A DNA stretch of 64,000 nt from Pseudomonas flavescens (GTDB taxonomy: Bacteria; Pseudomonadota; Gammaproteobacteria; Pseudomonadales; Pseudomonadaceae), in contig NZ_JACBYV010000001.1 in assembly GCF_013408425.1 (NCBI RefSeq), positions 2,542,001-2,606,000 on the forward strand, in the 5' to 3' direction. Positions within the stretch are counted from its first letter, which is position 1. Every line of letters starts with the position of its first letter. This document shows, piece by piece, positions 17,476-27,277 of the stretch. The position numbers and the translations under genes were made by a program. Under the pieces are notes generated by a model that worked only from the letters and a program-made list of their open reading frames with translations, did no database searches and had not been told where the DNA came from.

Positions 17476-18804
17476 TCAGGACACCTTGCCAGCCGTGTCG
17501 CCAGGCAGGGTCACGATGTCCGGACGACCACCGGAAGCCAGTTCGCGCTGCAGGGTGTCTTCGTCCAGCTCCTTGCACCACTTGGCGACCACGATGGTGG
17601 CAACGCCGTTGCCGATCAGGTTGGTCAGGGCACGGGCTTCGGACATGAAGCGGTCGATACCCAAGATCAGCGCCAGGCCGGCGACCGGCAGGTGGCCAAC
17701 GGCCGACAGCGTGGCGGCCAGGACGATGAAGCCACTACCGGTAACGCCTGCAGCACCTTTGGAAGCGACCAGCAGCACCAGCAACAGGGTGATCTGGTGA
17801 CCGATATCCATCGGTGTGTCGGTGGCCTGGGCGATGAACACCGCAGCCATGGTCAGGTAGATCGAAGTACCGTCGAGGTTGAAGGAGTAACCGGTAGGAA
17901 TCACCAGGCCGACGACCGACTTGTTGGCACCGAGTTTTTCCATCTTGGTCAGCATGCGTGGCAGTGCCGACTCGGAAGAGGAAGTACCCAGCACGATCAT
18001 CAGCTCTTCGCGGATGTAACGGATCAGGCGCAGTACGCTGAAACCGTGGGCACGAGCGATACCGCCGAGCACCACGAGGATGAAGAACACGCAGGTGACG
18101 TAGAAGCAGATCATCAGCTGACCGAGCTGCACCAGCGAGCCGACACCGTACTGACCGATGGTGAAGGCCATGGCACCGAAGGCACCGATAGGCGCGAGCT
18201 TCATGATCATGTTGATGATGCCGAACATCACGTGAGCGATGCGATCGATGAACTCGAGCACCGGACGACCGAATTCACCCATGCGCTGCAGGGCGAAAGC
18301 GAAGATCACGGAGAAGAACAGCACCTGGAGGATGTCGCCGTTGGCGAATGCACCGACCACGGTTGCCGGGATCACGTTGAGCAGGAAGCCGATGGTGGTC
18401 TGCGCTTCGCCCGCCTGGGCATAGGCTGCGATCTTGCTGGCATCCAGCGTGGCTGGGTCGATGTGCATGCCGACGCCCGGCTGCACGACGTTGACCACGA
18501 CCAGACCGATAATCAGGGCGATGGTGGAAACGATCTCGAAGTAGAGCAGCGCGTAGCCGCCGGTCTTGCCGACTGCCTTCATGTCCTGCATGCCGGCGAT
18601 GCCGCTGACCACGGTGCAGAAGATGATGGGGGCGATGACCATCTTGATCAGCTTGACGAAACCATCGCCGAGCGGTTTGAGGGCAACGCCTGTTTCTGGG
18701 TAGAAGTGACCGAGAAGGATGCCGATGGTGATGGCGACCAGCACCTGGACATAGAGCATTTTGTAGAACGGTTGACGGACAACATCGTTCGTTGTGGCAG
18801 TCAT
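17476..18804 (-). CDS. dctA: C4-dicarboxylate transporter DctA
   Basis: 442 residues, the usual length. The protein belongs to the dicarboxylate/amino acid:cation symporter family and imports succinate, fumarate and malate with protons or sodium across the inner membrane. Signature segments: [19 protein letters not shown], the serine-rich [13 protein letters not shown], the substrate-site region [18 protein letters not shown], and [20 protein letters not shown]. The N-terminus [20 protein letters not shown] is that of Pseudomonas DctA rather than GltP. A sigma-54 type promoter and a six-base hairpin (18874-18891) lie upstream. Control by a DctB/DctD two-component system is expected, but those genes are not in the window. 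Confidence 0.95.
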   Translation of the reverse strand: MTATTNDVVRQPFYKMLYVQVLVAITIGILLGHFYPETGVALKPLGDGFVKLIKMVIAPIIFCTVVSGIAGMQDMKAVGKTGGYALLYFEIVSTIALIIGLVVVNVVQPGVGMHIDPATLDASKIAAYAQAGEAQTTIGFLLNVIPATVVGAFANGDILQVLFFSVIFAFALQRMGEFGRPVLEFIDRIAHVMFGIINMIMKLAPIGAFGAMAFTIGQYGVGSLVQLGQLMICFYVTCVFFILVVLGGIARAHGFSVLRLIRYIREELMIVLGTSSSESALPRMLTKMEKLGANKSVVGLVIPTGYSFNLDGTSIYLTMAAVFIAQATDTPMDIGHQITLLLVLLVASKGAAGVTGSGFIVLAATLSAVGHLPVAGLALILGIDRFMSEARALTNLIGNGVATIVVAKWCKELDEDTLQRELASGGRPDIVTLPGDTAGKVS

Positions 18805-19156
18805 GGTGAATCCTCATGGGCGCGGCAATGACATCCAGAGACGTCCGCACCACCTTTCTTGTTTAGGCGCCAACCCTCCTGACCTGGAGGGATTTGTTAT
18901 AGGCACGCTTATCGCGACCTTGAGCCTGCAAAAGCAAACCTCATGCCACACAAGAAAAAATCGGATAAACCTTTGATACTCTGGACTTTTAGCGAACCAA
19001 AGCGTGCTCTGACGAAAGCATTTGGCGGTTTTCCGCACGGCGCCTCAGGCAGGCGTGGCGGATTCCCACCAAAGCAGCTGAAGAACGTCTCGAAGCCGCT
19101 CGGGCTTTCCTCGACGGACTCTCGCTCGCCGAACCAGGCCCCCGCCCTCGGTGACT
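18805..19156. other. Gene-free stretch between dctA and phoQ
   Basis: Holds the dctA promoter region: a CCCTCC/GGAGGG hairpin at 18874-18891 in the leader and the sigma-54 site at 18934-18948. The rest, toward phoQ, is where an activator of the NtrC/DctD type would bind; CCAAA and TTTGG half-sites about 20 bp apart are visible near 18998-19027 but are not convincing alone. Confidence 0.55.
18934..18948 (-). promoter_or_regulatory. Sigma-54 promoter of dctA
   Basis: Read on the minus strand: TGGCAT, GAGGT, TTGC. This matches the sigma-54 consensus TGGCAC-N5-TTGC with one mismatch and correct spacing. It is 130 bp upstream of the dctA start. Sigma-54 control of dctA with DctBD is well known in Pseudomonas and rhizobia. 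Confidence 0.75.
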
Positions 19157-20527
19157 CTAGATGCGTACCCGAAACGCCGCGCCGCCCAGCTCTGAATCCT
19201 CGAGAAACAGCTCGCCTTCGTAGCTCTCGATGATGTCCTTGACCACCGCGGTGCCGATACCCTGCCCCGGATGCTGGGCATCCAGGCGCTCGCCCCGGCG
19301 CAGAATGCGTTCGCGCTGGTCGACCGGTACGCCCGGGCCGTCGTCTTCGACGCACAGCAGGCAGGCGCCATGTTCGATACTGGCGGAAATCCGCACCTGG
19401 CCCAGACACAGGCGGTAGGCGTTCTCCAGCAGGTTGCCGAGCAGTTCGAGCAGCGCCGCGCGCTCCATGGGAATTTCCAGCCAGGGCTCGAACTGGCGCA
19501 GCACGGTCACCTGCTTGTCGCGGTAGACCTTGTCGAGGGCACCACAGAGATTGTCCACCACGCCCGTCATGGATACCCGGTGGCGCACCAGACCGCTCTT
19601 GCGCAGGCTGGCGCGCTGCAGCTGATATCCGATCTGCTGGCTCATGCGTTCGATCTGCCCCTGCAGGATCTGCGACTGCTCACGGTTATCCGGCTTGGCA
19701 GCGATCACCTCGGCCGCCCCCTGCAGCACCGACAGCGGAGTCTTCAGGCTGTGCGCCAGGTCGTCCAGCGAGTGACGGTAGCGCTCGCGCTGCTGGCGTT
19801 CGCTGTCGAGCAGGCGGTTCAGCGAGCCGGTGAGGCGCAGCAGTTCGCGAGGATGTTCGTCGCTGAGGCGCTCACGGGTACCGCCCTCCACTTCGTCCAG
19901 CTCTTCGCGCAACCCGCGCAGGCTGCGAAAGCCCCAGGTCAGGCCGAACCACAGCAAGCCGAGAAGCAGCAACAGGGCGCCCCCGAGCCACAGGTAGAGC
20001 TGCGTCATGAAATCGTTGTAGAGGGCCTGCGTGTCGCTGGCCGGCTGCATGGTGACGATACTGAAGGCCGCGCTCTCGCCGCGCAGCAGTTTGATTTCCA
20101 CGTCATAGATATAGAACTCGCGGCCCTGGCGGTCGGTAACGCGCAGCAACTCATCGCCGCGGCCGTCGTAACGCGGCAGGTAGGACACGGAAATGTCCCG
20201 TGTCGAAGGCGATTGCCAGACCAGGCGGCCGTCACGGTCATAGATGAAGCCCAGCAACTGGGCGTCGGGAATGTCGAACTCCTCGTCAGGAAGCTTGCTC
20301 GGCATCCGTAGCTGGCCGTCGTCGGTGCGAGCGGCGGAGATCAGCGCGCCCGCATCGGCGGCCAGGCGTTTCTCGACGGATTTTTCCAAGGCGATCAGGA
20401 AGGCGCCCCGCAGGGCTGGCAGCAGTGCCAGCATGAACAGCACCGCCAGTACGGTGCTGCCGAACATCAGGCGAAGACGCAGGGAGGAAATCCAGCGGCC
20501 TCGCAATCGCCTGAAGCCTGACGTCAT
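19157..20527 (-). CDS. phoQ: Sensor histidine kinase PhoQ
   Basis: 456 residues. Two membrane segments (about 20-45 and 178-198) flank a periplasmic sensor domain rich in acidic residues (for example KLPDEEFDIPDAQ), as expected for the Mg2+-bridged face of PhoQ. HAMP-like linker, then the phosphorylation site HSLDDLAHSLKTPLSVLQGAAE, N box ELLGNLLENAYR and G boxes VEDDGPGVP and GQGIGTAVV. It phosphorylates PhoP when magnesium is low or when cationic peptides are present. The start overlaps the phoP stop by four bases (ATGA), so the two are translated together. Position next to phoP-oprH and nap fixes the assignment. Confidence 0.95.
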   Translation of the reverse strand: MTSGFRRLRGRWISSLRLRLMFGSTVLAVLFMLALLPALRGAFLIALEKSVEKRLAADAGALISAARTDDGQLRMPSKLPDEEFDIPDAQLLGFIYDRDGRLVWQSPSTRDISVSYLPRYDGRGDELLRVTDRQGREFYIYDVEIKLLRGESAAFSIVTMQPASDTQALYNDFMTQLYLWLGGALLLLLGLLWFGLTWGFRSLRGLREELDEVEGGTRERLSDEHPRELLRLTGSLNRLLDSERQQRERYRHSLDDLAHSLKTPLSVLQGAAEVIAAKPDNREQSQILQGQIERMSQQIGYQLQRASLRKSGLVRHRVSMTGVVDNLCGALDKVYRDKQVTVLRQFEPWLEIPMERAALLELLGNLLENAYRLCLGQVRISASIEHGACLLCVEDDGPGVPVDQRERILRRGERLDAQHPGQGIGTAVVKDIIESYEGELFLEDSELGGAAFRVRI

Positions 20528-21201
20528 CGGCAGCGCTCGGTGAACAGGTAACCCTGGCCACGTACCGTTTCGATGGGTTTGAAGCCGTTGCTGCTTTCCA
20601 GCTTGCGGCGCAGCCGGCCAACCAGCACTTCGATCACGTTGGGGTCGCGCTCTTCGTCATCGGGGTAAAGCTGCTCGATCAGCCGTTCCTTGGGCACCAC
20701 CTGCTGGTGGTGGCGCATCAGGTATTCGAGGATGCGGTATTCGTAGGCGGTCAGGCCCATGCCGGCACCATCGATCAGTGCCTGCTTGCGATTCATGTCC
20801 AGCACCAGAGGGCCGGCTTCGATGGTCGACTGAATGAAACCGGATGACCGGCGCAACAGGGCATTCAGGCGTGCTTCCAGTTCTTCGAACTGGAACGGTT
20901 TGACCACGTAGTCGTCAGCGCCCGAAGCCAGGCCTTCGACCTTGTCCTGCCAGTTGCCACGGGCAGTCAGGATCAGGATGGGAAAGGTCTTGTCACGGCT
21001 GCGCAGCTGGCGAATCAGATCCAGCCCGCTGATGCCCGGCAGACCGAGATCGACCACGGCCAGATCATGGTGGTACTCATCGACGCGATACAGCGCCTCT
21101 TCGGCGTTGGCGACCGCGTCCACCACGTGGCCCTGCTCGCCGAGTCGGGTATACAGATGGTGACGCAACAGCGCCTCATCCTCCACGACCAGCAATTTCA
21201 T
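20524..21201 (-). CDS. phoP: Response regulator PhoP (OmpR family)
   Basis: 225 residues from the ATG at 21201, preceded by GGAGGG. Receiver domain with MKLLVVEDEALLRHHL, phospho-acceptor in LAVVDLGLPG, and KPFQFEELEARL; then the OmpR-type winged helix ending VEVLVGRLRRKLE-like and ETVRGQGYLF. PhoP activates oprH-phoP-phoQ itself and lipid A modification genes. It lies 162 bp downstream of oprH on the same strand; four PhoP half-sites in front of oprH show autoregulation of the whole operon. Confidence 0.96.
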   Translation of the reverse strand: MKLLVVEDEALLRHHLYTRLGEQGHVVDAVANAEEALYRVDEYHHDLAVVDLGLPGISGLDLIRQLRSRDKTFPILILTARGNWQDKVEGLASGADDYVVKPFQFEELEARLNALLRRSSGFIQSTIEAGPLVLDMNRKQALIDGAGMGLTAYEYRILEYLMRHHQQVVPKERLIEQLYPDDEERDPNVIEVLVGRLRRKLESSNGFKPIETVRGQGYLFTERCR

Positions 21202-21315
21202 CGTTGCATGCCCTCCAACATAAGCTTCAAACCGCAAGCTTCAGCGGCAAGTTGGAAGCCATGGTGCACGATCTGGCTTCAACCTACAGCGTAAAGCCCG
21301 TTGTGGTTGTTATCG

Positions 21316-21350
21316 GCTCGTATCGGGCGGCGGTGCAGCCCGATACGAGC
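21316..21350. repeat. 13-bp inverted repeat between oprH and phoP
   Basis: GCTCGTATCGGGC (21316-21328), nine bases, GCCCGATACGAGC (21338-21350). It begins 14 bp after the oprH stop. No T run follows in the direction of transcription, so it is more likely an mRNA-stabilising stem or partial attenuator that lets OprH be made in excess of PhoPQ than a full terminator. Confidence 0.75.
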
Positions 21351-21363
21351 ACGCAGGCCCTGG

Positions 21364-21972
21364 TTAGAACTTGTAGTTGGCACCCAGATACCACTGACCG
21401 CTGCTATGCAGGTCGAGGGAGCCGACCTTGCCTTGCTCGTGCGGCGCGAACTCGGTGCTGGCGTTGGTACGCAGGTAACGGTAGCCACCTTCGACAGAGG
21501 CATTCTCGTTGACTTCCTGCAGCAGGCCAGCCTGCAGACCGGCAGCATACCCGACATTGGTATCACGGGAGACCCCTGGGCTGTTCTGCTCCAGCTTGAC
21601 CAGGCCCAGCGTGCCACCACCGAACAGCTTGGTGCCGTTCTGGTTCAGCGGCAGGAAGGCATCGTAGCTGCCGAGCAGGTTCTGCTGGCGCAGCTTGTAG
21701 CCGTTGTTGGTGCCGGAGATGTATTCGTAGGTGCCGTAGTAACGGCCGGCATCGTTCTGCTGACCGGCACGGATACCCCAGGTGCTGGTGCTATTGATGA
21801 CGCTGTCGAAATTCGGATTGCCCAGATTGGCGTTCAGTGCCGACGATTTCTGGATGTTGTTGCTGGTGTGACCCCAGGTCAGACCGGCGAAATTGTTGTC
21901 GGCATGGGCGGCGGTCGCAGCGCCGAACACCAGGGAAGTCGCCAGAGCCAGCTTGGTAAGAGTCGTTTTCAT
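21364..21972 (-). CDS. oprH: Outer-membrane protein OprH
   Basis: 202 residues. Signal peptide to about residue 24 (AAHADNNFAG), then an eight-stranded beta-barrel pattern ending in GANYKF with the terminal Phe of outer-membrane barrels. Segments such as GLTWGHTSNNIQKS, NKLRQQNLLGSYDAFLP-like and GGYRYLRTNASTEF correspond to P. aeruginosa OprH. The protein binds lipopolysaccharide in place of divalent cations and adds polymyxin and EDTA tolerance at low Mg2+. It is the first gene of the PhoP-regulated oprH-phoP-phoQ operon. Confidence 0.95.
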   Translation of the reverse strand: MKTTLTKLALATSLVFGAATAAHADNNFAGLTWGHTSNNIQKSSALNANLGNPNFDSVINSTSTWGIRAGQQNDAGRYYGTYEYISGTNNGYKLRQQNLLGSYDAFLPLNQNGTKLFGGGTLGLVKLEQNSPGVSRDTNVGYAAGLQAGLLQEVNENASVEGGYRYLRTNASTEFAPHEQGKVGSLDLHSSGQWYLGANYKF

Positions 21973-22036
21973 GGATATGCCTCTCGAATGGCAGTGGGTT
22001 GATGAATAACTCGAGGACCATCCTGCCTGCCGTCGA

Positions 22037-22075
22037 CTGAACCTCCCCTGAACCCCTCCTGAACCCGACCTGAAC
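22037..22075 (-). promoter_or_regulatory. Four PhoP half-sites upstream of oprH
   Basis: On the minus strand GTTCAG occurs four times at an exact 11-bp period (plus-strand CTGAAC at 22037, 22048, 22059 and 22070). PhoP boxes in Pseudomonas are direct TTCAG repeats with this spacing; two are needed and four are present. A -10-like TTATTC is about 28 bp downstream (22004-22009). Confidence 0.85.
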
Positions 22076-22130
22076 GACGAGCCTGGAAAACCTGGGCTCG
22101 GCCCGCTGCCATGAAAAAAGCGTCTGAATA

Positions 22131-22144
22131 TTGACGCAGATCAA
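22131..22144 (+). promoter_or_regulatory. Anr/FNR-like box upstream of napE
   Basis: TTGAC-GCAG-ATCAA matches the FNR/Anr consensus TTGAT-N4-ATCAA with one mismatch. It is about 128 bp before the napE start and in the divergent oprH-nap intergenic region, so oxygen-limited induction of the nap operon is likely. Confidence 0.65.
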
Positions 22145-22271
22145 TACCTCGTTCGCTCCTGAGACTAAGGTCGAGGCATAACGACCAGATGCCGTCGGGT
22201 TCACCCCAACAGATCGGTGAATCCCTGCAGTGACGGCACACCCGATCAGCCTGACCGATGAAGACCTGCCC

Positions 22272-22439
22272 ATGCCCAGCCCATCCGAAGACGCCGGGGG
22301 CAAACGCCGCGAACGCCGGCTGTTTCTGTTCCTGGTGATATTCCTCTTCCCACTGCTTAGCGTGACCCTCGTCGGCGCTTACGGATTCACCGTGTGGTTC
22401 CTGCAGATGCTCTTCGGCCCGCCCGGCCCGCCGAACTGA
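22272..22439 (+). CDS. napE: Periplasmic nitrate reductase accessory protein NapE
   Basis: 55 residues from the ATG at 22272; a GTG at 22230 would add 14 residues without a ribosome-binding site. A basic N-terminus (GGKRRERR) is followed by one membrane helix (about 14-40) and the Gly-Pro-rich end FGPPGPPN. NapE is a small inner-membrane protein found at the start of nap operons in Pseudomonas and Paracoccus; its exact role is not settled. It is followed by napD after 29 bp. Confidence 0.85.
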   Translation: MPSPSEDAGGKRRERRLFLFLVIFLFPLLSVTLVGAYGFTVWFLQMLFGPPGPPN

Positions 22440-22468
22440 TCGCCCTAGCCCGCTTACAGGAATCCGCC

Positions 22469-22729
22469 ATGGACGCCCCCCTGCATATCGCCAGCTTCAT
22501 CGTGCACGCACGCCCCGAACATTTCGCGGCGGTGCTCGCCAACCTGCGCCTGCTCGCCGACCTGGAAGTGCACCAGCACAGCCCGGAGGGCAAGTTGGTC
22601 GTGGTGATCGAAGCCGTCGACGAGCACCTGATCATGCAGCGCATCGAGCAGATCAACGCCCTGCCCGGCGTGCTCAATGCCGCACTGATTTACCACGAAT
22701 GCCTCAGCTCGGAAGGAGCCGCCCAATGA
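22469..22729 (+). CDS. napD: NapD, chaperone for nitrate reductase maturation
   Basis: 86 residues with the ferredoxin-like NapD pattern: [21 protein letters not shown], then [21 protein letters not shown] strand and [21 protein letters not shown]. NapD binds the twin-arginine signal of NapA in the cytoplasm and holds it until the cofactors are in place. The stop overlaps the napA start by four bases. Confidence 0.93.
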   Translation: MDAPLHIASFIVHARPEHFAAVLANLRLLADLEVHQHSPEGKLVVVIEAVDEHLIMQRIEQINALPGVLNAALIYHECLSSEGAAQ

Positions 22730-25230
22730 GCATGACCCGCCGCGAATTCACCAAGGCCCAGGCCGCTGCCATCGCCGCAGCCGCCGCCGGCCTGCCGTTC
22801 GCCTCGACCGCCAGCAACCTGGTGGCCGACGCGGAATCCACCCGCTTGGACTGGAACAAGGCGCCCTGCCGCTTCTGCGGCACGGGCTGCAGCGTCATGG
22901 TGGCGACCCGCGACAACCGCGTGGTCGCCACCCACGGCGATATCAAGGCCGAGGTCAACCGTGGCCTGAACTGCGTCAAGGGCTACTTCCTGTCGAAGAT
23001 CATGTACGGCGTCGATCGCCTGACCACGCCGCTGCTACGCATGAAGAACGGTGTCTACGACAAGCAGGGCGAGTTCCAGCCGATCGGCTGGGAGCAGGCC
23101 TTCGAAATCATGGAGGACAAGTTCAAGCAGGCACTGCGCGAGCACGGCCCACAAGCGGTGGGCATGTTCGGCTCAGGGCAATGGACGATCTGGGAAGGCT
23201 ACGCTGCCAACAAGCTGATGAAAGCCGGCTTTCGCAGCAACAACATCGACCCCAACGCGCGCCACTGCATGGCCTCGGCGGTGATGGGCTTCATGCGCAC
23301 CTTCGGCATGGACGAGCCCATGGGCTGCTATGACGATATCGAAGCAACCGACAGCTTCGTGCTTTGGGGCTCGAACATGGCGGAGATGCACCCGGTGCTG
23401 TGGAGCCGGGTCACCGACCGGCGCCTGAGCAAGCCCGACGTCAAGGTTGCGGTGCTGTCGACCTTCGAGCATCGCAGCTTCGACCTGGCCGACATCCCCA
23501 TGGTGTTCAAGCCACAGACGGATCTGCTGATCCTCAATTACATCGCCAACCACATCATCCAGAGCGGCGCGGTGAACCAGGAATTCGTCAAACGGCACAC
23601 GCGCTTCGCCCTCGGTGCCGACGATATCGGCTACGGCCTGCGCCCGGATCACCCGCTGGAACGGCAGGCAGCCAACGCCGACAAGGCCAACACCTGGAGC
23701 GACATGTCGTTCGAGCAGTTCGCGGCCTTCGTCAAACCCTACACCCTGGAGCGCGCCGCCAGGGAAACCGGCGTCCCCGCCGAGCGCCTCGAGGCACTGG
23801 CGCAGCTGTATGCAGACCCGCAACGCAAGGTCGTGTCGTTCTGGACCATGGGTTTCAACCAGCACACCCGTGGCGTGTGGGCCAACAACCTGATCTACAA
23901 CATCCATCTGCTGACCGGCAAGATCAGCGAGCCGGGCAACAGCCCCTTCTCGCTGACCGGCCAGCCTTCGGCCTGCGGCACCGCCCGCGAGGTGGGGACC
24001 TTCTCCCATCGCCTGCCTGCCGACATGCTGGTGACCAACCCGAAACACCGCGCCACCGCCGAGAAGATCTGGAAGCTGCCCGCTGGCACCATTCAGGAAA
24101 AGCCCGGGTTCCACGCCGTGGAGCAGAGCCGCATGCTCAAGGACGGTGTGCTCAAGGTCTATTGGACGCAGGTCAGCAACAATATGCAGGCCGGCCCCAA
24201 CATCATGCAGGAAGTACTGCCGGGCTGGCGCAAGCCGGACAACTTCGTGATCGTATCGGACGTCTACCCGACCGTGTCTGCCCAGGCTGCCGACCTGATC
24301 CTGCCCAGCGCCATGTGGGTCGAGAAAGAAGGCGCTTACGGCAACGCCGAGCGTCGCACGCAGTTCTGGCACCAACTGGTGGGCGCGCCGGGCGAGGCGA
24401 AATCCGACCTCTGGCAACTGGTGGAATTTTCCAAGCGCTTCACCACCGATGAAGTGTGGCCGGCCGAGCTGCTGGCAAAGGCCCCCGAACTCAAGGGCAA
24501 GACCCTCTTCGAGGTGCTGTACCGCAACGGCAACGTCGACGCCTTTGCGGCCGAACAGCCGGAGGGTGGATTGCGCAACGACGAGGCCAAGGCATTCGGC
24601 TTCTACCTGCAGAAAGGCCTGTTCGAGGAATACGCCCAGTTCGGCCGCGGCCATGCCCACGACCTCGCGCCCTTCGAGCGTTACCACAGCGAACGCGGCC
24701 TGCGCTGGCCGGTCGTGGACGGTTCGGAAACCCGCTGGCGCTACCGCGAGGGCCACGACCCTTACGTGGCCAAGGGCAGTGGCGTGCAGTTCTACGGCTA
24801 CCCGGACAACCGCGCGATCATCTTCGCCCTGCCCTACGAGCCACCAGCCGAGGCGCCGGACGACGACTACCCGTTCTGGCTGAGCACCGGCCGCGTGCTG
24901 GAGCACTGGCATACCGGCAGCATGACCCAGCGTGTCGAGGAACTGCACCGCGCCGTGCCAGATGCCCTGGTGTACATGCACCCGGACGATGCCCGGGCAC
25001 TCAATGCACGCCGTGGCAGCGAGGTGAAAGTCATCAGCCGACGCGGCGAGATCCGCGCGCGCATCGAGACGCGCGGGCGTAACAAGCCGCCTCGGGGCCT
25101 GGTCTTCGTGCCCTTCTTCGACGCCAACAAACTGGTCAACAAGGTCACCCTGGACGCCACCGATCCGATCTCCAAGCAGACCGATTACAAGAAGTGTGCG
25201 GTGAAGATCCAGTTGATCAGCGCGGCCTGA
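22726..25230 (+). CDS. napA: Periplasmic nitrate reductase catalytic subunit NapA
   Basis: 834 residues, full length. Twin-arginine signal [10 protein letters not shown] with an alanine-rich stretch at the N-terminus. Cys48, Cys51, Cys55 and Cys83 bind the [4Fe-4S] cluster (CRFCGTGC ... LNCVKG), and Cys181 in [10 protein letters not shown] is the molybdenum ligand. The rest contains the bis-molybdopterin-binding segments typical of the DMSO reductase family ([23 protein letters not shown]). It reduces nitrate to nitrite in the periplasm with electrons from NapB and NapC. Start chosen at 22726 because it overlaps napD and puts the Arg pair at the N-terminus. Confidence 0.97.
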   Translation: MSMTRREFTKAQAAAIAAAAAGLPFASTASNLVADAESTRLDWNKAPCRFCGTGCSVMVATRDNRVVATHGDIKAEVNRGLNCVKGYFLSKIMYGVDRLTTPLLRMKNGVYDKQGEFQPIGWEQAFEIMEDKFKQALREHGPQAVGMFGSGQWTIWEGYAANKLMKAGFRSNNIDPNARHCMASAVMGFMRTFGMDEPMGCYDDIEATDSFVLWGSNMAEMHPVLWSRVTDRRLSKPDVKVAVLSTFEHRSFDLADIPMVFKPQTDLLILNYIANHIIQSGAVNQEFVKRHTRFALGADDIGYGLRPDHPLERQAANADKANTWSDMSFEQFAAFVKPYTLERAARETGVPAERLEALAQLYADPQRKVVSFWTMGFNQHTRGVWANNLIYNIHLLTGKISEPGNSPFSLTGQPSACGTAREVGTFSHRLPADMLVTNPKHRATAEKIWKLPAGTIQEKPGFHAVEQSRMLKDGVLKVYWTQVSNNMQAGPNIMQEVLPGWRKPDNFVIVSDVYPTVSAQAADLILPSAMWVEKEGAYGNAERRTQFWHQLVGAPGEAKSDLWQLVEFSKRFTTDEVWPAELLAKAPELKGKTLFEVLYRNGNVDAFAAEQPEGGLRNDEAKAFGFYLQKGLFEEYAQFGRGHAHDLAPFERYHSERGLRWPVVDGSETRWRYREGHDPYVAKGSGVQFYGYPDNRAIIFALPYEPPAEAPDDDYPFWLSTGRVLEHWHTGSMTQRVEELHRAVPDALVYMHPDDARALNARRGSEVKVISRRGEIRARIETRGRNKPPRGLVFVPFFDANKLVNKVTLDATDPISKQTDYKKCAVKIQLISAA

Positions 25231-25241
25231 GGAGAACGGTC

Positions 25242-25727
25242 ATGAAATTGCGTTACCTGCCCCTGCTACTGCTCGCCGCCTTCGGTGCGGCCCTGGCCGC
25301 CGACCTCGGCTACCCCCTCGACGCTCCCGCGCCGGATGGTCGCCGCCCCGGCGGCACGCTGACCCAGGCGTTTCCCGCGCCACCGATCGCGGCCGAGGAA
25401 AACAGGGACATGCGCCGCGAGCGCAACTACCCCGAACAGCCTCCCACCATTCCCCACACCATCGTCGGCTATCAGGTGGACAGGTTCGGCAACCGCTGCC
25501 TGACCTGCCACAGCCGCGCCAACAGCGCGCGCAGCCAGGCGCCGATGATCAGCATCACTCACTACATGGACCGTGAAGGCCAGCCCCTGGCGGCCATGTC
25601 GCCGCGCCGCTACTTCTGCACCCAATGCCATGTGACCCAGGCCGAGGTGAGCCCGCTGGTGGAGAACGCCTTCGAGAACATCGACCAGATTCTGCTGAAA
25701 GAAGCCAACCCTGCCGGGCGTCGCTGA
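25242..25727 (+). CDS. napB: NapB, diheme cytochrome c subunit
   Basis: 161 residues from the ATG at 25242 (GGAG upstream). Signal peptide to about residue 20 (GAALAADLG). Two heme-binding motifs, CLTCH and CTQCH. NapB passes electrons from NapC to NapA in the periplasm. It follows napA after 11 bp. Confidence 0.96.
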   Translation: MKLRYLPLLLLAAFGAALAADLGYPLDAPAPDGRRPGGTLTQAFPAPPIAAEENRDMRRERNYPEQPPTIPHTIVGYQVDRFGNRCLTCHSRANSARSQAPMISITHYMDREGQPLAAMSPRRYFCTQCHVTQAEVSPLVENAFENIDQILLKEANPAGRR

Positions 25728-25736
25728 GGAGGCACC

Positions 25737-26333
25737 ATGAAATTCCTGCTCTCCCTGCTGGGCACTTACTGGAACGTGCTGCGCCGCCCGAGCGTGCATT
25801 ACAGCCTGGGGTTCCTGACCCTGGGCGGCTTCATCGCCGGGATCATCTTCTGGGGCGGCTTCAACACCGCGCTGGAGGCCACCAACACCGAACAGTTCTG
25901 CATTACCTGCCATGAAATGCGCGACAACGTGTATGTCGAACTGCGGGAAACCATCCACTACAACAACCGCTCCGGGGTGCGCGCCACCTGCCCCGACTGC
26001 CACGTGCCGCATCAGTGGACGGACAAGATCGCCCGCAAGATGCAGGCTTCCAAGGAGGTGTGGGGCAAGATCTTCGGCACCATCAGCACCCGCGAAAAGT
26101 TTCTCGAGAAACGTCGCGAACTGGCCGAACACGAGTGGGCCCGTCTCAAGGCCAACGACTCGCTGGAATGCCGCAACTGCCACGACTTCGACTTCATGGA
26201 CTTCACTCGGCAGAGCAAGCGCGCCGCACAGATGCATTCCACCGCCCTGGCCAATGGCGAGGCCACCTGTATCGACTGCCACAAGGGGATCGCCCACAAG
26301 TTGCCCGACATGAGCGGCGTGCACGGCTGGTAA
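25737..26333 (+). CDS. napC: NapC, membrane-anchored tetraheme cytochrome c
   Basis: 198 residues. One N-terminal membrane helix (about 19-40), then four CxxCH heme motifs: CITCH, CPDCH, CRNCH and CIDCH. NapC oxidises quinol in the inner membrane and feeds NapB/NapA. It is the last gene of napEDABC; the ferredoxin-like gene napF present in P. aeruginosa is absent here. Confidence 0.96.
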   Translation: MKFLLSLLGTYWNVLRRPSVHYSLGFLTLGGFIAGIIFWGGFNTALEATNTEQFCITCHEMRDNVYVELRETIHYNNRSGVRATCPDCHVPHQWTDKIARKMQASKEVWGKIFGTISTREKFLEKRRELAEHEWARLKANDSLECRNCHDFDFMDFTRQSKRAAQMHSTALANGEATCIDCHKGIAHKLPDMSGVHGW

Positions 26334-26354
26334 GGAGCTCGCTGGCGCGGCAGA

Positions 26355-27077
26355 ATGCCCGCCATGAATACAGCCCATCTGCCACGCTGCTGCAGCGCCC
26401 TCGATGATCACTGGCCGTTTGCCCGGCCATTGCTCGGTGCGCAACTGATCAGCACGCATTTCGACTCCGCGCTGGTCGATGATGCCGACTACTTGGCCGC
26501 TGGCGTGCCCCCGGTTCGCGGCGTCGCCAAGCGCCAGGCCGAGCACCTGGCCGGACGGGTTTGTGCTCGCGAGGCGCTGTATCGGGTAACGGGTGTGGCA
26601 AGCGTGCCAGCCGTGGGCGAGGATCGCGCGCCCCAATGGCCAGCGCAGGTCAGCGGCTCGATCACCCACGGCCAGGACTGGGCAGCCGCTATCGTTGCGC
26701 CAACGCAGCAATGGCGCGGCCTGGGTCTGGATGTGGAGCGACTGCTGTCCAGCGAGCGTGCCGAGCGGCTAGTGGGTGAAATTCTCACCCCAGACGAGCT
26801 GAGCCGCATCGCGCATCTAACGCCCGAGCAGCGAGCTTGGCAGATCAGTCTGACTTTTTCCCTTAAGGAAAGCCTGTTCAAGGCGCTCTATCCGCTCGTG
26901 CTCAAGCGTTTCTATTTTCAGGACGCCGAATTGCTCGACTTAAACGCCGAGCCAGGCGGGGCGCGCCTGCGCCTGTTGGTCGAGCTGAGCGAAGAGTGGC
27001 CAGCCGGAAGCGAACTGGTCGGCCTGTATGCCGAGCTAGACAATCAGGTACTCAGCCTGGTGGCCATCGAGGCCTGA
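26355..27077 (+). CDS. pcpS: 4'-phosphopantetheinyl transferase (PcpS type)
   Basis: 240 residues. It transfers phosphopantetheine from CoA to acyl, aryl and peptidyl carrier proteins in the cytoplasm. Motifs of the Sfp/PcpS class: [25 protein letters not shown], the Mg2+-binding GLDVER and [13 protein letters not shown]. The start at 26355 resembles that of P. aeruginosa PcpS, the single broad-range transferase of that species. It starts 21 bp after napC and may be partly read through from the nap operon. Confidence 0.92.
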   Translation: MPAMNTAHLPRCCSALDDHWPFARPLLGAQLISTHFDSALVDDADYLAAGVPPVRGVAKRQAEHLAGRVCAREALYRVTGVASVPAVGEDRAPQWPAQVSGSITHGQDWAAAIVAPTQQWRGLGLDVERLLSSERAERLVGEILTPDELSRIAHLTPEQRAWQISLTFSLKESLFKALYPLVLKRFYFQDAELLDLNAEPGGARLRLLVELSEEWPAGSELVGLYAELDNQVLSLVAIEA

Positions 27078-27084
27078 CGGGGCC

Positions 27085-27200
27085 GCGTAGGTCGAGGAGC
27101 GCAGCAACGCGAGCCATTACCCCTGATGGGTATCGCTTCGCTCAACGCCATCCTGCGGAGTGGCAGTCAGCTACGTGCCTCGCTCCACCCGACATGGGTC
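27085..27200. repeat. Repeat-like intergenic sequence
   Basis: The gap after pcpS contains GATGGGTATCGCTTCGCTCA followed by AACGCCATCCTGCGG. This kind of GATGGGTATCGC...CCATCC sequence is a common dispersed intergenic element in Pseudomonas, as far as I remember. Only one copy is in this window, so it cannot be confirmed here. Confidence 0.35.
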
Positions 27201-27277
27201 CAGCAATCCGCGAGGAAACGCCAACAGCGCCGGGGGCAAATCCGATAAACTCGGCACATTGCCGTCCGGAGTGCCCC

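Noticed and set aside
17692..18831. 379-codon open frame opposite dctA
   Set aside because: It is the shadow of dctA in GC-rich sequence. It is Asp/His/Glu-rich with no family signature, and the minus-strand frame is an intact transporter.
23173..24981. 602-codon open frame opposite napA
   Set aside because: Shadow frame; napA on the other strand has all cofactor motifs.
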